Below are positions 35,789-43,331 of a DNA stretch of 64,000 bases, piece by piece. This stretch comes from Alicyclobacillaceae bacterium (GTDB taxonomy: Bacteria > Bacillota > Bacilli > Kyrpidiales > Kyrpidiaceae): contig JASBVN010000012.1 in assembly GCA_029961045.1 (NCBI GenBank), positions 24,108-88,107 of the forward strand, given 5' to 3'. A program made the position numbers and the translations under genes. Positions within the stretch are counted from its first letter, which is position 1. The number at the start of each line of letters is the position of its first letter. Under the pieces are notes generated by a model. The model saw only the letters and a list, made by a program, of their open reading frames with translations, searched no databases and had not been told where the DNA came from.

Positions 35789-36472
35789 GTGCCTTCGAAC
35801 CGCAAACCGCATGAAGCCGGCCGCCGGGAGATCCCCTCCGTCCTTGTGCTCGCGGCACCGACGATCTGGAGCCTGTTTTTCGGCGCATGGCTTGTGATGA
35901 TCCGCCCGGGCGCCGCCGGAGAAATCGACTGGCTGATCGTCCGGGCCAGCGGCATCACCGCCTTCGCCCTGTTGACGGCCGTGGTGGCCCTCGGCGCGAT
36001 CATGGCTCACCCGAAAAACAAAGAGCAGTGGCGCGCCACTTCGAAGCTGATGCCCTGGCACCGCGCCCTTGGAACGGTTGCGCTCGGCTTTTTGCTGACC
36101 CATTTGACGTTGCTCCTCTTGGATGACCGATCGGGATTCGGTCTGAAAGAGTTGTTGATTCCTTTTGCCGGAGATTACCGCCCCTTCGCCGTCGCAATGG
36201 GCATCGGTTCCTTTTACCTGATGATCATCATCTTGGTCACGGCACATTTTCCGCGCCTGTTGCCGTACCCGTCCTGGCTCACGGTCCACCGGATCGCCGC
36301 CGCTTCGTGGATCGCCGCCTGGTTTCACGGCGTGTTGGCGGGAACGGATACACCGGGTCTGAGGGGATTTTACGAAATCTGCGGCATCGCGATGTCGGCC
36401 CTGCTGTTGTCCCGCTATTGGCGGGCCGCGCGACCGTCCCCCGCATCGAAAGAAAGGAGGCTCACCCCATGA
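35789..36472 (+). CDS. Ferric-reductase-like two-haem membrane protein
   Basis: A 227-residue membrane protein with six helices of the ferric reductase/NOX/MsrQ type. Two helices carry spaced histidines, His91-x13-His105 (WHRALG...THL) and His167-x12-His180 (VHRIAA...FHG). These are expected to bind two b-type haems stacked across the membrane. No flavin or NADPH domain is attached, so electrons must enter and leave through partners. The GTG at 35789 has GGAGGG seven bases upstream, better than the ATG at 35756. Its stop overlaps the next start (ATGA). It is first in the flavinylation-type operon. Confidence 0.82.
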   Translation: MPSNRKPHEAGRREIPSVLVLAAPTIWSLFFGAWLVMIRPGAAGEIDWLIVRASGITAFALLTAVVALGAIMAHPKNKEQWRATSKLMPWHRALGTVALGFLLTHLTLLLLDDRSGFGLKELLIPFAGDYRPFAVAMGIGSFYLMIIILVTAHFPRLLPYPSWLTVHRIAAASWIAAWFHGVLAGTDTPGLRGFYEICGIAMSALLLSRYWRAARPSPASKERRLTP

Positions 36473-36915
36473 ACAAACGACAAATCATTTCTCTTCTGAG
36501 TACGGCAGGACTGCTCGGCGGAGGATGGTACGCCCTGCACAGCGCCCAGTCCGTCGCCGAATCTCCCGCTGTCTCTCAAGGCCAGGAGCAACCGGGACCG
36601 GCGCCAAAGGCGTCCGCCGGCGCATTCCAGACGAATGAGGCTCCTCCGGTTCAGGCCGTCACGGGAGCGTCCGGTAGAGGCTCCGAACCCTTCTCCCCGG
36701 CGCCGCCCCTATCACCGGGTGCGCCGGCATACGGAGCGAACAGTTCGCAAGGATCCGTCACGGCCCCGCCCGTCCAATCGATCACCGGCGCTTCGGGAGG
36801 TGAATCCAATGCCTACACCGGAACATACGGCCGGAAAGGACACAAACACGAACGAACGGCGAACGTCTTCCCCAACCGGCATGAATCAGACGAAGGCGAG
36901 GACGGGGACGACTAA
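36469..36915 (+). CDS. Exported disordered protein with two VQxxTGAS motifs
   Basis: A 148-residue protein with an N-terminal export signal or anchor (IISLLSTAGLLGGGWYALHSAQSVA). A Pro/Ala/Ser/Gly-rich, probably unstructured chain then carries two copies of the same motif, PPVQAVTGASG (Val61-Gly69) and PPVQSITGASG (Val102-Gly110). The C-terminus is His/acid-rich (GHKHERT...HESDEGEDGDD). The motif resembles the ApbE flavinylation target DxxTGAT/S with Gln for Asp, and apbE lies two genes downstream. No FMN-binding domain is visible. AAGGAGG lies eight bases upstream of the ATG. Confidence 0.75.
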   Translation: MNKRQIISLLSTAGLLGGGWYALHSAQSVAESPAVSQGQEQPGPAPKASAGAFQTNEAPPVQAVTGASGRGSEPFSPAPPLSPGAPAYGANSSQGSVTAPPVQSITGASGGESNAYTGTYGRKGHKHERTANVFPNRHESDEGEDGDD

Positions 36916-37075
36916 GCCGAACGGCGCGGTCCTCCCCGCCCTGCTTGCTGCGACGGCACTTTTTTCCGCCCTGCTCGGCAAAATGGCCCTGACCTCGTTC
37001 TTCCAAGGCGCCGCCCCTCCGGAGAGAAGCGACCGGCCAATTGTCCAGGCCGTCACCGGAGCCGGCGGGAGATGA
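36809..37075 (+). CDS. Small single-pass protein ending in a VQAVTGA motif
   Basis: An 88-residue protein that starts inside the previous gene in another frame, with GGGAGGTG six bases before the ATG. A polar, Thr/Asn-rich N-terminal 38 residues precede one membrane helix (AVLPALLAATALFSALLGKMAL). A short outside tail ends IVQAVTGAGGR. The tail repeats the motif of its neighbour, but with Gly at the expected Ser/Thr acceptor. It may dock the partner or ApbE rather than carry flavin. Its stop overlaps the apbE ATG. Confidence 0.7.
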   Translation: MPTPEHTAGKDTNTNERRTSSPTGMNQTKARTGTTKPNGAVLPALLAATALFSALLGKMALTSFFQGAAPPERSDRPIVQAVTGAGGR

Positions 37076-38058
37076 GCGGGATGGCCGTATACGAGCACCA
37101 TTTTCGCTCGATGGCCTCTCCGGTTCAGGTCAGGCTGGACTTCCGGGGAGCCGACCGGCCGTCTTATCGCGACGCGGCGACAGCCGTCGCCCGGCTGGCG
37201 GAAACGGCATTTTCCGAAGCCGTTCGGACGATGTCCCGGTTCGACCCCGACAGCGAACTCTCCCGGCTCAACCGGGCCCCGGGAGAATGGAGGGAAGTCT
37301 CTCCGCTTCTTTACAATGCCCTTCGCCGGGCATGGGAAGCGTACCGGTTTACGGGAGGCGTGTTTGATCCACGGGTCTTGGACAGCCTCGAGCAGCTGGG
37401 ATACAGGGGAAGCCCCCTTGAGCGGCCGGCTTCCCCTCCTCCTCCCGAACAGTCCGATCGCGGGGAGTCCGATGGCGCCCCCTGGATCGAATTCGGCGAC
37501 GGTTGCCGGATCAAACTCCGGAGGCCGGTCGATCTCGGCGGGATCGGGAAAAGCCTGACCGTCGACAGGGTCCGATTGGCCATCCTGGAACACTTCGGTG
37601 GGGATGATCAGCTCGCAGGGTTTCTGGTCAACGCCGGAGGAGATCTGTACGCCTGGGGCTCCCGGGATACCGGCGAGCCGTGGACGATCGGCATAGAAGA
37701 CCCCCTGGACCCGTCGGCGATCATCGCCGCCTTGCGGTTGGAAACGCCGACGGCGGTCTGTACGTCCTCGGTCGCCCGACGCCGCTGGATCCACGACGGC
37801 AAACCGGTCCACCACCTGATCGATCCGGAGACGGGCCTGCCCGCCGATTCGCCGTACCTCAGCGTCACGTGCGCCTATCCCGATCCGGCGGCTGCCGAGG
37901 TCTTCACCAAATGTTACCTGATCCGGCCGGACGTCTCCTTGCGCGTTTGGCCTTTCCCCGAGTATATTTGGTGGGTGACGACGGATGGCCGGCTTTTCAC
38001 GACCCCACAGGGAGCGAAGTGGGTGGCGTGGAACCGGCAAAGGAGCGATGTCCGTTGA
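37072..38058 (+). CDS. apbE: ApbE-family FAD:protein FMN transferase
   Basis: A 328-residue ApbE enzyme, which transfers FMN from FAD to Ser/Thr of target proteins. Visible motifs are MSRFDPDSELSRLNRAPG, the DLGGIGKSLTVDRV helix, VNAGGDLYAWGS, TAVCTSSVARR and the metal/flavin-site HHLIDPETGLPAD. A Pro/Ser-rich insertion sits at about 115-140. There is no obvious signal peptide or lipobox, unlike many extracytoplasmic ApbE proteins, so modification may happen in the cytoplasm or export may be cryptic. It overlaps both neighbours by four bases. Confidence 0.88.
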   Translation: MSGMAVYEHHFRSMASPVQVRLDFRGADRPSYRDAATAVARLAETAFSEAVRTMSRFDPDSELSRLNRAPGEWREVSPLLYNALRRAWEAYRFTGGVFDPRVLDSLEQLGYRGSPLERPASPPPPEQSDRGESDGAPWIEFGDGCRIKLRRPVDLGGIGKSLTVDRVRLAILEHFGGDDQLAGFLVNAGGDLYAWGSRDTGEPWTIGIEDPLDPSAIIAALRLETPTAVCTSSVARRRWIHDGKPVHHLIDPETGLPADSPYLSVTCAYPDPAAAEVFTKCYLIRPDVSLRVWPFPEYIWWVTTDGRLFTTPQGAKWVAWNRQRSDVR

Positions 38059-38753
38059 AAATCCTGCTGGTTGAAGACGATCCGCGCATCGCTCGCCTGA
38101 TCATCAAAGGACTCGAGCGGGAACACTTGCCGGCCGACCATGCGCCGGACGCCCAGACGGCTCTGCTGATGGCGGAGATGACCGGTTACGCCCTGTTCAT
38201 CATCGACGTGGGCCTGCCGGGTTCGATGGACGGGTTTGCCCTGTGCCAGGCGCTCCGCCGCCGGGGCCTCGAATCTCCGGTCCTCTTTCTGACGGCAAGA
38301 GACAGCTTAGGAGACAAACTGACGGGATTTGACCGCGGAGGGGATGATTATCTCGTGAAACCCTTCGCCTTCGCCGAATTGGTGGCGCGCATCAGGGCCT
38401 TGTTGAAGCGCGCCAGCAAGCCCCTCCAGCCCGAACGGCTCAAAGTCGGGGAATGGGAGCTGGATGTCCGCACGCGCACCTTCACCATCGCCGGGGAAGA
38501 GGTGGAACTGACAAGCAAAGAATTTCAACTGCTGGAGTTGTTCATGCAATACCCCCGGTACACCCTCAGCAAAATCCAGATCCTCGAGCAGGTTTGGGGA
38601 TTTACCCACGATAGCACCTCCAACGTCGTGGAGGTGACCGTCGGCCGGCTGCGGCAGAAAATCGACGCCTTTTACCGGGAACGGGGACGGCATCCCGGAG
38701 TGGCGATTCAGACCGTGCGGGGCGTGGGGTACCGCCTGGCGGATGTGTCGTGA
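38055..38753 (+). CDS. OmpR-family response regulator
   Basis: A 232-residue regulator. The receiver has VEDDPR, the phosphoacceptor in FIIDVGLPGS, the switch LTARDS and the Lys of DYLVKPFAFAEL. A C-terminal winged helix follows (LTSKEFQLLELFMQYPRYTLSKIQILEQVWG and VEVTVGRLRQKI, ending TVRGVGYRL). The TTG start overlaps the apbE stop (TTGA) and has AAAGGAG nine bases upstream. It probably controls its own operon through the direct repeat at 35702. Confidence 0.92.
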   Translation: MKILLVEDDPRIARLIIKGLEREHLPADHAPDAQTALLMAEMTGYALFIIDVGLPGSMDGFALCQALRRRGLESPVLFLTARDSLGDKLTGFDRGGDDYLVKPFAFAELVARIRALLKRASKPLQPERLKVGEWELDVRTRTFTIAGEEVELTSKEFQLLELFMQYPRYTLSKIQILEQVWGFTHDSTSNVVEVTVGRLRQKIDAFYRERGRHPGVAIQTVRGVGYRLADVS

Positions 38754-40102
38754 GGGGCATCCTCCGTCCTCGCCGCCCGGGGATCGAAGGCTATCTCCGG
38801 GCCACCCGTTGGCGCTTGACCCTCAGTTACACCGGGATTTTGCTCGTGACCACCCTGGTGATCGGGCTTTTTACCGGATGGTCGCTTCGCCACCAAGTCG
38901 TTCAAGATGTGGAACAGGTCCTTCGCAGCCATCTGCCCCGGGAAGAGGAACGGGAGCACGTCCCGTACGGGCAGGATCACCAAGAGGGACCGGAACGGGA
39001 AGAACCGGAACACGAGAGGTTTGAAAACCGGCCCGCCTACGAAGTCGGCTACTTCATCGTCGACCAAAACCGCTGGTACACTCCCTATCCGGGGGGAGTA
39101 CTGCCCTACGCCGCAGGCGCGGAGGAGGCGCTCCGCACCCGGCAGCCCAATTTGAAATTGGTCACGGGTCCCGCAGCCGTCCCGTTTTACGTCTACAGCG
39201 AACCTACGTTTCGCGACGGGCGGCCGGTCCTCGTCCGCCAAGCTTCCATGGAAGCCACACTGGCGCTGGACGTGTTGCGCCACTTCGATTTGCTGCTGTA
39301 CGCCTTTTTGATTTTGGCGACCCTGTTCGCCCTGGCGGGTGGATATGTCCTGGCCGGACGGGCCCTTCAGCCGATCGCCCGGATGGCCCAACGCCAGCAG
39401 GCTTTCACCTCCGACGCCTCTCACCAGTTGCGCACGCCTTTGACCGTCATTCGAACCACGGCGGAACTGGCCCTCGGCAGCGGCAATCCGGAGGAGTGGC
39501 GGGAGGCTCTGGAGACGACCGTCTCGGAGACCCACCACATGTCCCAGATCGTCGAAGCGCTATCGGACTTGGCCCGCATGGATTACGAAGAGCGGCCCCA
39601 ACAGCCGCTCCCCTTCCCGGTCGGAGACCTGTTGGAAGAGGTGACGGGGCATCTCGAGCCCATCGCGGCCGAAAAAGGGGTCGCCCTTCACGCCCCCGAC
39701 CGGATCGAAGACATTCTGACGGGCGACCGGCACCGCATCCGCCAGCTCCTCCTCATTCTATTGGAAAATGCTATCAAATACACGCCGGCGGGCGGACGGG
39801 TGCTCCTCGCTTACCGGAGAAACAACCGGCAGGCGGTGTTCACCATCCGGGACACGGGCATTGGAATTCCCCCCGAAGACCTGCCCCACGTCTTTGAACG
39901 ATTCTACCGGGGAAGACAGGCCCAGAAAGAACAAATCCCGGGCTCCGGTTTGGGACTGGCTATTGCCCGGGAAATTGTCCGGCTGCACGGCGGAACCATC
40001 GAGATCGACAGCGAACCCGGCACGGGGACGACGGTGACGGTGACCCTTCCCGCAACCCCGTACACCAACGGCGGCGAGGCCCCCGGCAGCGGGAAGAATT
40101 GA
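38750..40102 (+). CDS. Sensor histidine kinase
   Basis: A 450-residue kinase with two membrane helices (about 23-45 and 180-202). The extracytoplasmic domain of about 130 residues opens with a Glu/His-rich stretch (residues 60-95, including HLPREEEREH and EEPEHERFEN). A HAMP-like linker precedes the H-box ASHQLRTPLTVIR (His225). The N box is LLENAIKYTP, and the G boxes are DTGIGIPPEDLPHVFERFYRG and GSGLGLAIAREIVRLHGG. The acidic/His-rich loop suggests metal sensing, but that is inference. GTG overlaps the regulator stop. Confidence 0.92.
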   Translation: MRGILRPRRPGIEGYLRATRWRLTLSYTGILLVTTLVIGLFTGWSLRHQVVQDVEQVLRSHLPREEEREHVPYGQDHQEGPEREEPEHERFENRPAYEVGYFIVDQNRWYTPYPGGVLPYAAGAEEALRTRQPNLKLVTGPAAVPFYVYSEPTFRDGRPVLVRQASMEATLALDVLRHFDLLLYAFLILATLFALAGGYVLAGRALQPIARMAQRQQAFTSDASHQLRTPLTVIRTTAELALGSGNPEEWREALETTVSETHHMSQIVEALSDLARMDYEERPQQPLPFPVGDLLEEVTGHLEPIAAEKGVALHAPDRIEDILTGDRHRIRQLLLILLENAIKYTPAGGRVLLAYRRNNRQAVFTIRDTGIGIPPEDLPHVFERFYRGRQAQKEQIPGSGLGLAIAREIVRLHGGTIEIDSEPGTGTTVTVTLPATPYTNGGEAPGSGKN

Positions 40103-40128
40103 ACGGAACCGCACCCTGACCGGCCGTT

Positions 40129-41685
40129 TCAGCGATCCGGCCGGTCCACCCCCTTCCAATAGGGATCCCGCAACAACCGGCGGACCACCTTGCCCACGGC
40201 GCTCTTCGGCAAAGCATCCACAAATTCCACCGAGGTGGGCTTTTTGTAGGAGGCGAGCCGTCCCTTACAGAACTCGATGATCTCCTCCTCCGTCGCCCGG
40301 CAGCCCGGCCGCAACACCACAAACGCCTTCACCGTCTCGACCCACTTGGGATCCGGAACCCCGACCACCGCGGCCTCCAACACCGCCGGGTGCTGGTACA
40401 GCACCTCTTCGACCTCCCGGGGATAAATGTTGAATCCGCCGCTGATGATCATGTCGGATTTTCGGTCCACCAGGTAGAGGTATCCCCGCTCGTCGAGGTA
40501 CCCCATGTCCCGCGTGTGAATCCACCCGTCGCGGATGGTCTCCGCCGTCAACTCCGGCGCCTTCCAATAACCGACCATCCCCTGGCTGGTTTTCACGATG
40601 ATTTCACCGATTTCTCCCGGCGGGCAATCGTTCCCTTCCTCGTCCACGATCCGCAGAGAGGCGGTCGACACCGGACGGCCGCAGGACAGGAGGCGCTTTT
40701 GGGTCTCCGGATCGTCTCCGACGTGGTCTTTGGCTTCGAGGAGCGTCAGGATCAGCGGCGCCTCGGTTTGGCCGTAGTATTGGGTGAACTTCGGCCCCCA
40801 CAGGGCCAACCCCTTTCGCAGTGCCTCTCGGGGCATCGGGGAGGCGCCGTAAATGATGTTCCGCACCGACTCGAAGGAATACCGCTCGACGCCCGGATAC
40901 GACAGCAGCATCATGATCATCGTCGGCACCAAATTCAATGTCGTGCCCCGCACCCTTTCCACGAACTCCAGGTACTCCTTCGGTTCAAACCCCGGCAGAA
41001 TCGCGTTGGTCGCCCCCCGGATCCAATGGGGAAGAACCAGGGTGCCGGAGGCGTGGGTCAGGGGGGCCGCGTGCACCATCACGTCCCCTTCTTCGATCCG
41101 AATCGCCGTTAAGATGTTGTTGCAGATGGCGACCCAGGTTTCATGGGTGTGGACGGCCGCCTTCAGCTTTCCGGTCGTACCGGAGGTGTACTGGATCGTC
41201 GCGATGTCCTTTTCGTCGGGAACCACCGGCGGATCGTCGTCGCCGACCACCGACATCGCTTGAGAAAGGGACAAAATCCACGGAAATTGCGGATCGCCCG
41301 TCAACTGGCAGAAATGGGTGACCGTCTTCAACTTGGGCCGCAAGGCGGCCACCCGGCCGGCAAACTCTTCGGTAAATAAAATCGCCCGGGCCTCCGTCTC
41401 GTCAATCATATGGAGGTGTTCCGCCTCCGAAAGCCGCGTATTGAGGGGCACCCGGGCCAGTCCGGACCGGAGCAGGGCAAAATCGATTTCAACGCTGTGC
41501 AGGGAGTTGGCCAGCAAAGAAGCGACCCGGTCCCCTTTCTTGAGCCCGAGACGCATCAAGACATTGGCCAATCGATTGCTGTTCCGGTAGACCTCCTCAA
41601 AGGTGGCCTGCCGGTCTTGGTAGATGACGGCCACATGGTCCGGATAATACACCGCCCCGCGTTGGATCAACTCACCGGCGTGCAT
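40129..41685 (-). CDS. Acyl-CoA synthetase (AMP-forming)
   Basis: A 518-residue ANL-superfamily ligase. The P-loop is IQYTSGTTGKLKAAVHTH, A5 is YYGQTEAPLIL, A7 is DGWIHTRDMGYLDERGYLYLVDRKSDMIISGGFNIYP and the A10 lysine region is LPKSAVGKVVRRLL. The second-position SGTTGK and the GGFNIYP block are typical of fatty or aromatic acid CoA ligases. ATG has GGAAGGAGG upstream. It is last in an operon after tetR and an enoyl-CoA hydratase, so it probably starts degradation of an acid that the TetR regulator senses. Confidence 0.9.
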   Translation of the reverse strand: MHAGELIQRGAVYYPDHVAVIYQDRQATFEEVYRNSNRLANVLMRLGLKKGDRVASLLANSLHSVEIDFALLRSGLARVPLNTRLSEAEHLHMIDETEARAILFTEEFAGRVAALRPKLKTVTHFCQLTGDPQFPWILSLSQAMSVVGDDDPPVVPDEKDIATIQYTSGTTGKLKAAVHTHETWVAICNNILTAIRIEEGDVMVHAAPLTHASGTLVLPHWIRGATNAILPGFEPKEYLEFVERVRGTTLNLVPTMIMMLLSYPGVERYSFESVRNIIYGASPMPREALRKGLALWGPKFTQYYGQTEAPLILTLLEAKDHVGDDPETQKRLLSCGRPVSTASLRIVDEEGNDCPPGEIGEIIVKTSQGMVGYWKAPELTAETIRDGWIHTRDMGYLDERGYLYLVDRKSDMIISGGFNIYPREVEEVLYQHPAVLEAAVVGVPDPKWVETVKAFVVLRPGCRATEEEIIEFCKGRLASYKKPTSVEFVDALPKSAVGKVVRRLLRDPYWKGVDRPDR

Positions 41686-41760
41686 CCGTTTCTCCTCCTT
41701 CCAAACCGTTTATCCGACTCGGGCACCCGCCGCCGTCGGCCGGAAACACAAAACCGCCTT

Positions 41761-42540
41761 TTAGAACTGCCCGTGACGTCCTTCTCCCTCGACGAACCGG
41801 CGGGCTCCCCGCTGGGTCTCCCCGCTGGCGATCACCTCCAGGCCCAGTTGGAACTCCAATTCCAGCCCCTTTTCCCAATCCCCGTACAGCCCCCGGTACA
41901 CCGCCCGGCGGTCGCTGCGCAAGCACAGCTGGGGGTAGCTCGCAATCTGAGCCGCCAGTTTCTCCGCCTCCTCCCTGGCCTTACCCGGTTCCACCACCCG
42001 GTTGACGAGGCCCATCGCCAAGGCCTCCTCCGCCCCGACCGGCCGGCCGGTCAGGATGAGGTCCAGCGCCCGGCTCAACCCGATCAGCCGGGGCAACCGC
42101 TGGGTGCCCCCGTCAATGAGGGGAACGCCAAACCGCCTGCAAAACACGCCGAGGACGGCATCCCGCTCCATCACCCGCAGATCGCACCAGCAAGCCAACT
42201 CCAATCCGCCGGCCACCGCATATCCGGAGATGGCGGCGATCACCGGCTTCGACAACTGCATGCGGGTCGGCCCCATCGGACCGTCCCGGGTCATATCGGG
42301 ATCCAGGCGATTGGCCTTTCCTTCCGACAGTTCGGCCACTCCCTGAAGGTCCGCTCCAGCGCAAAACGTGCCCCCGGCTCCCCACAGCACCGCCACGTGC
42401 AAACGGGGATCCCGCTCGAATTCCCGAAAGGCCTCGGCGAGCATTTCCGCCGTCCGCCGGTCCACCGCGTTCCGCACTTCCGGGCGATTGAGAATCACCG
42501 TGCATACCGGACCGTTTTTCTCTACCAGAACTTCCACCAC
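41761..42540 (-). CDS. Enoyl-CoA hydratase/isomerase family protein
   Basis: A 259-residue crotonase-fold protein. The first oxyanion-hole region is WGAGGTFCAGADLQGVAEL and the second is SGYAVAGGLELACWCDLRVMERDAVLGVFCRRFGVPLIDGGTQRLPRLIG. The Glu of GGLELA fits one hydratase catalytic position. The second catalytic glutamate position reads Asp in LIDGG, so exact chemistry is uncertain. The start is GTG at 42540 or the adjacent GTG at 42537, both after GGAGGG. It lies between tetR and the acyl-CoA synthetase. Confidence 0.88.
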   Translation of the reverse strand: MVEVLVEKNGPVCTVILNRPEVRNAVDRRTAEMLAEAFREFERDPRLHVAVLWGAGGTFCAGADLQGVAELSEGKANRLDPDMTRDGPMGPTRMQLSKPVIAAISGYAVAGGLELACWCDLRVMERDAVLGVFCRRFGVPLIDGGTQRLPRLIGLSRALDLILTGRPVGAEEALAMGLVNRVVEPGKAREEAEKLAAQIASYPQLCLRSDRRAVYRGLYGDWEKGLELEFQLGLEVIASGETQRGARRFVEGEGRHGQF

Positions 42541-42598
42541 TCAACCCTCCGATCTCCCCCTGCCGCGCAGCCGCAAACTGCACGGCTCTGGCCCTTAT

Positions 42599-43192
42599 TT
42601 ATTCTTCAAACAGATACCGTTGCAGGACATCCTTAAACTGCGCGCCAATTTCTTCCGCATCGAAGGAGGGGTCCATCAGCCACATGATCCCCAACCCCAG
42701 ACCGAAGCTGTACACCATGATCGAAAGAAATTCCACTTTTTTTCGGTCCAAAGTCCCCTCTTCCACACCGGCTTGCAAATAGCGGTCCAAATAGGCCCGC
42801 AGGTTCCGGAAAAATTTAACCAGAATATGGCGAATCTCCGGATGGTACGGGGCCGCACCGATGTAGTTGACGAGTACCCTCAGGAAATCGGGATTGTCCT
42901 CCGGCACCCGGTGAATTTGGTCCATGTGTTTTTCGAGTTTTTCCCGCGGGGTGGGGAGAGATTCTACCGTCTTCATGACCTGCATGTGAGACTTCCGGAA
43001 CGACTCCTTGAGGACTTGCAACAATACGTCTTCTTTGTTCTTGAAATAGTGATAAATGATTCCCGTACTGACTCCCGCCTCGGCGGCGATATCTTTCACG
43101 GAAAGTTGACACAGCCCCTTTTCCAGGATGCACCTTCTCGTCGCTTCAATCACCTGTTCCTGACGAACTTCCTTGGTTCCCACCTTCGGCAT
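42599..43192 (-). CDS. TetR/AcrR-family transcriptional regulator
   Basis: A 197-residue regulator with an N-terminal HTH (QVIEATRRCILEKGLCQLSVKDIAAEAGVSTGIIYHYFKNKEDVLLQVL) and a helical ligand domain ending QFKDVLQRYLFEE. GGGTGAG precedes the ATG at 43192. The operon below it encodes an enoyl-CoA hydratase and an acyl-CoA synthetase, so an acyl-CoA or aromatic acid is a likely effector, as in FadR/YsiA-type TetR proteins. A perfect palindrome 42 bases upstream is a likely self-operator. Confidence 0.9.
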   Translation of the reverse strand: MPKVGTKEVRQEQVIEATRRCILEKGLCQLSVKDIAAEAGVSTGIIYHYFKNKEDVLLQVLKESFRKSHMQVMKTVESLPTPREKLEKHMDQIHRVPEDNPDFLRVLVNYIGAAPYHPEIRHILVKFFRNLRAYLDRYLQAGVEEGTLDRKKVEFLSIMVYSFGLGLGIMWLMDPSFDAEEIGAQFKDVLQRYLFEE

Positions 43193-43233
43193 CCGACTCA
43201 CCCGTCTTTGCTTTCTCGGCCGCTGTTTCTTAT

Positions 43234-43247
43234 ATTGAACGTTCAAT
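43234..43247. promoter_or_regulatory. Perfect 14-bp palindrome, candidate TetR operator
   Basis: ATTGAACGTTCAAT lies 42 bases before the tetR start in an AT-rich promoter zone, with a TATAAG -10-like element just downstream on the minus strand. Its position fits autorepression. Confidence 0.6.
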
Positions 43248-43331
43248 TAAAATATAGTCCAAAGGACAGCCGCCGGTCAACGGAAAGAAACCGGCAGCCG
43301 CACATTTTGCCCGCGCCCCGGTGCGATCGAA

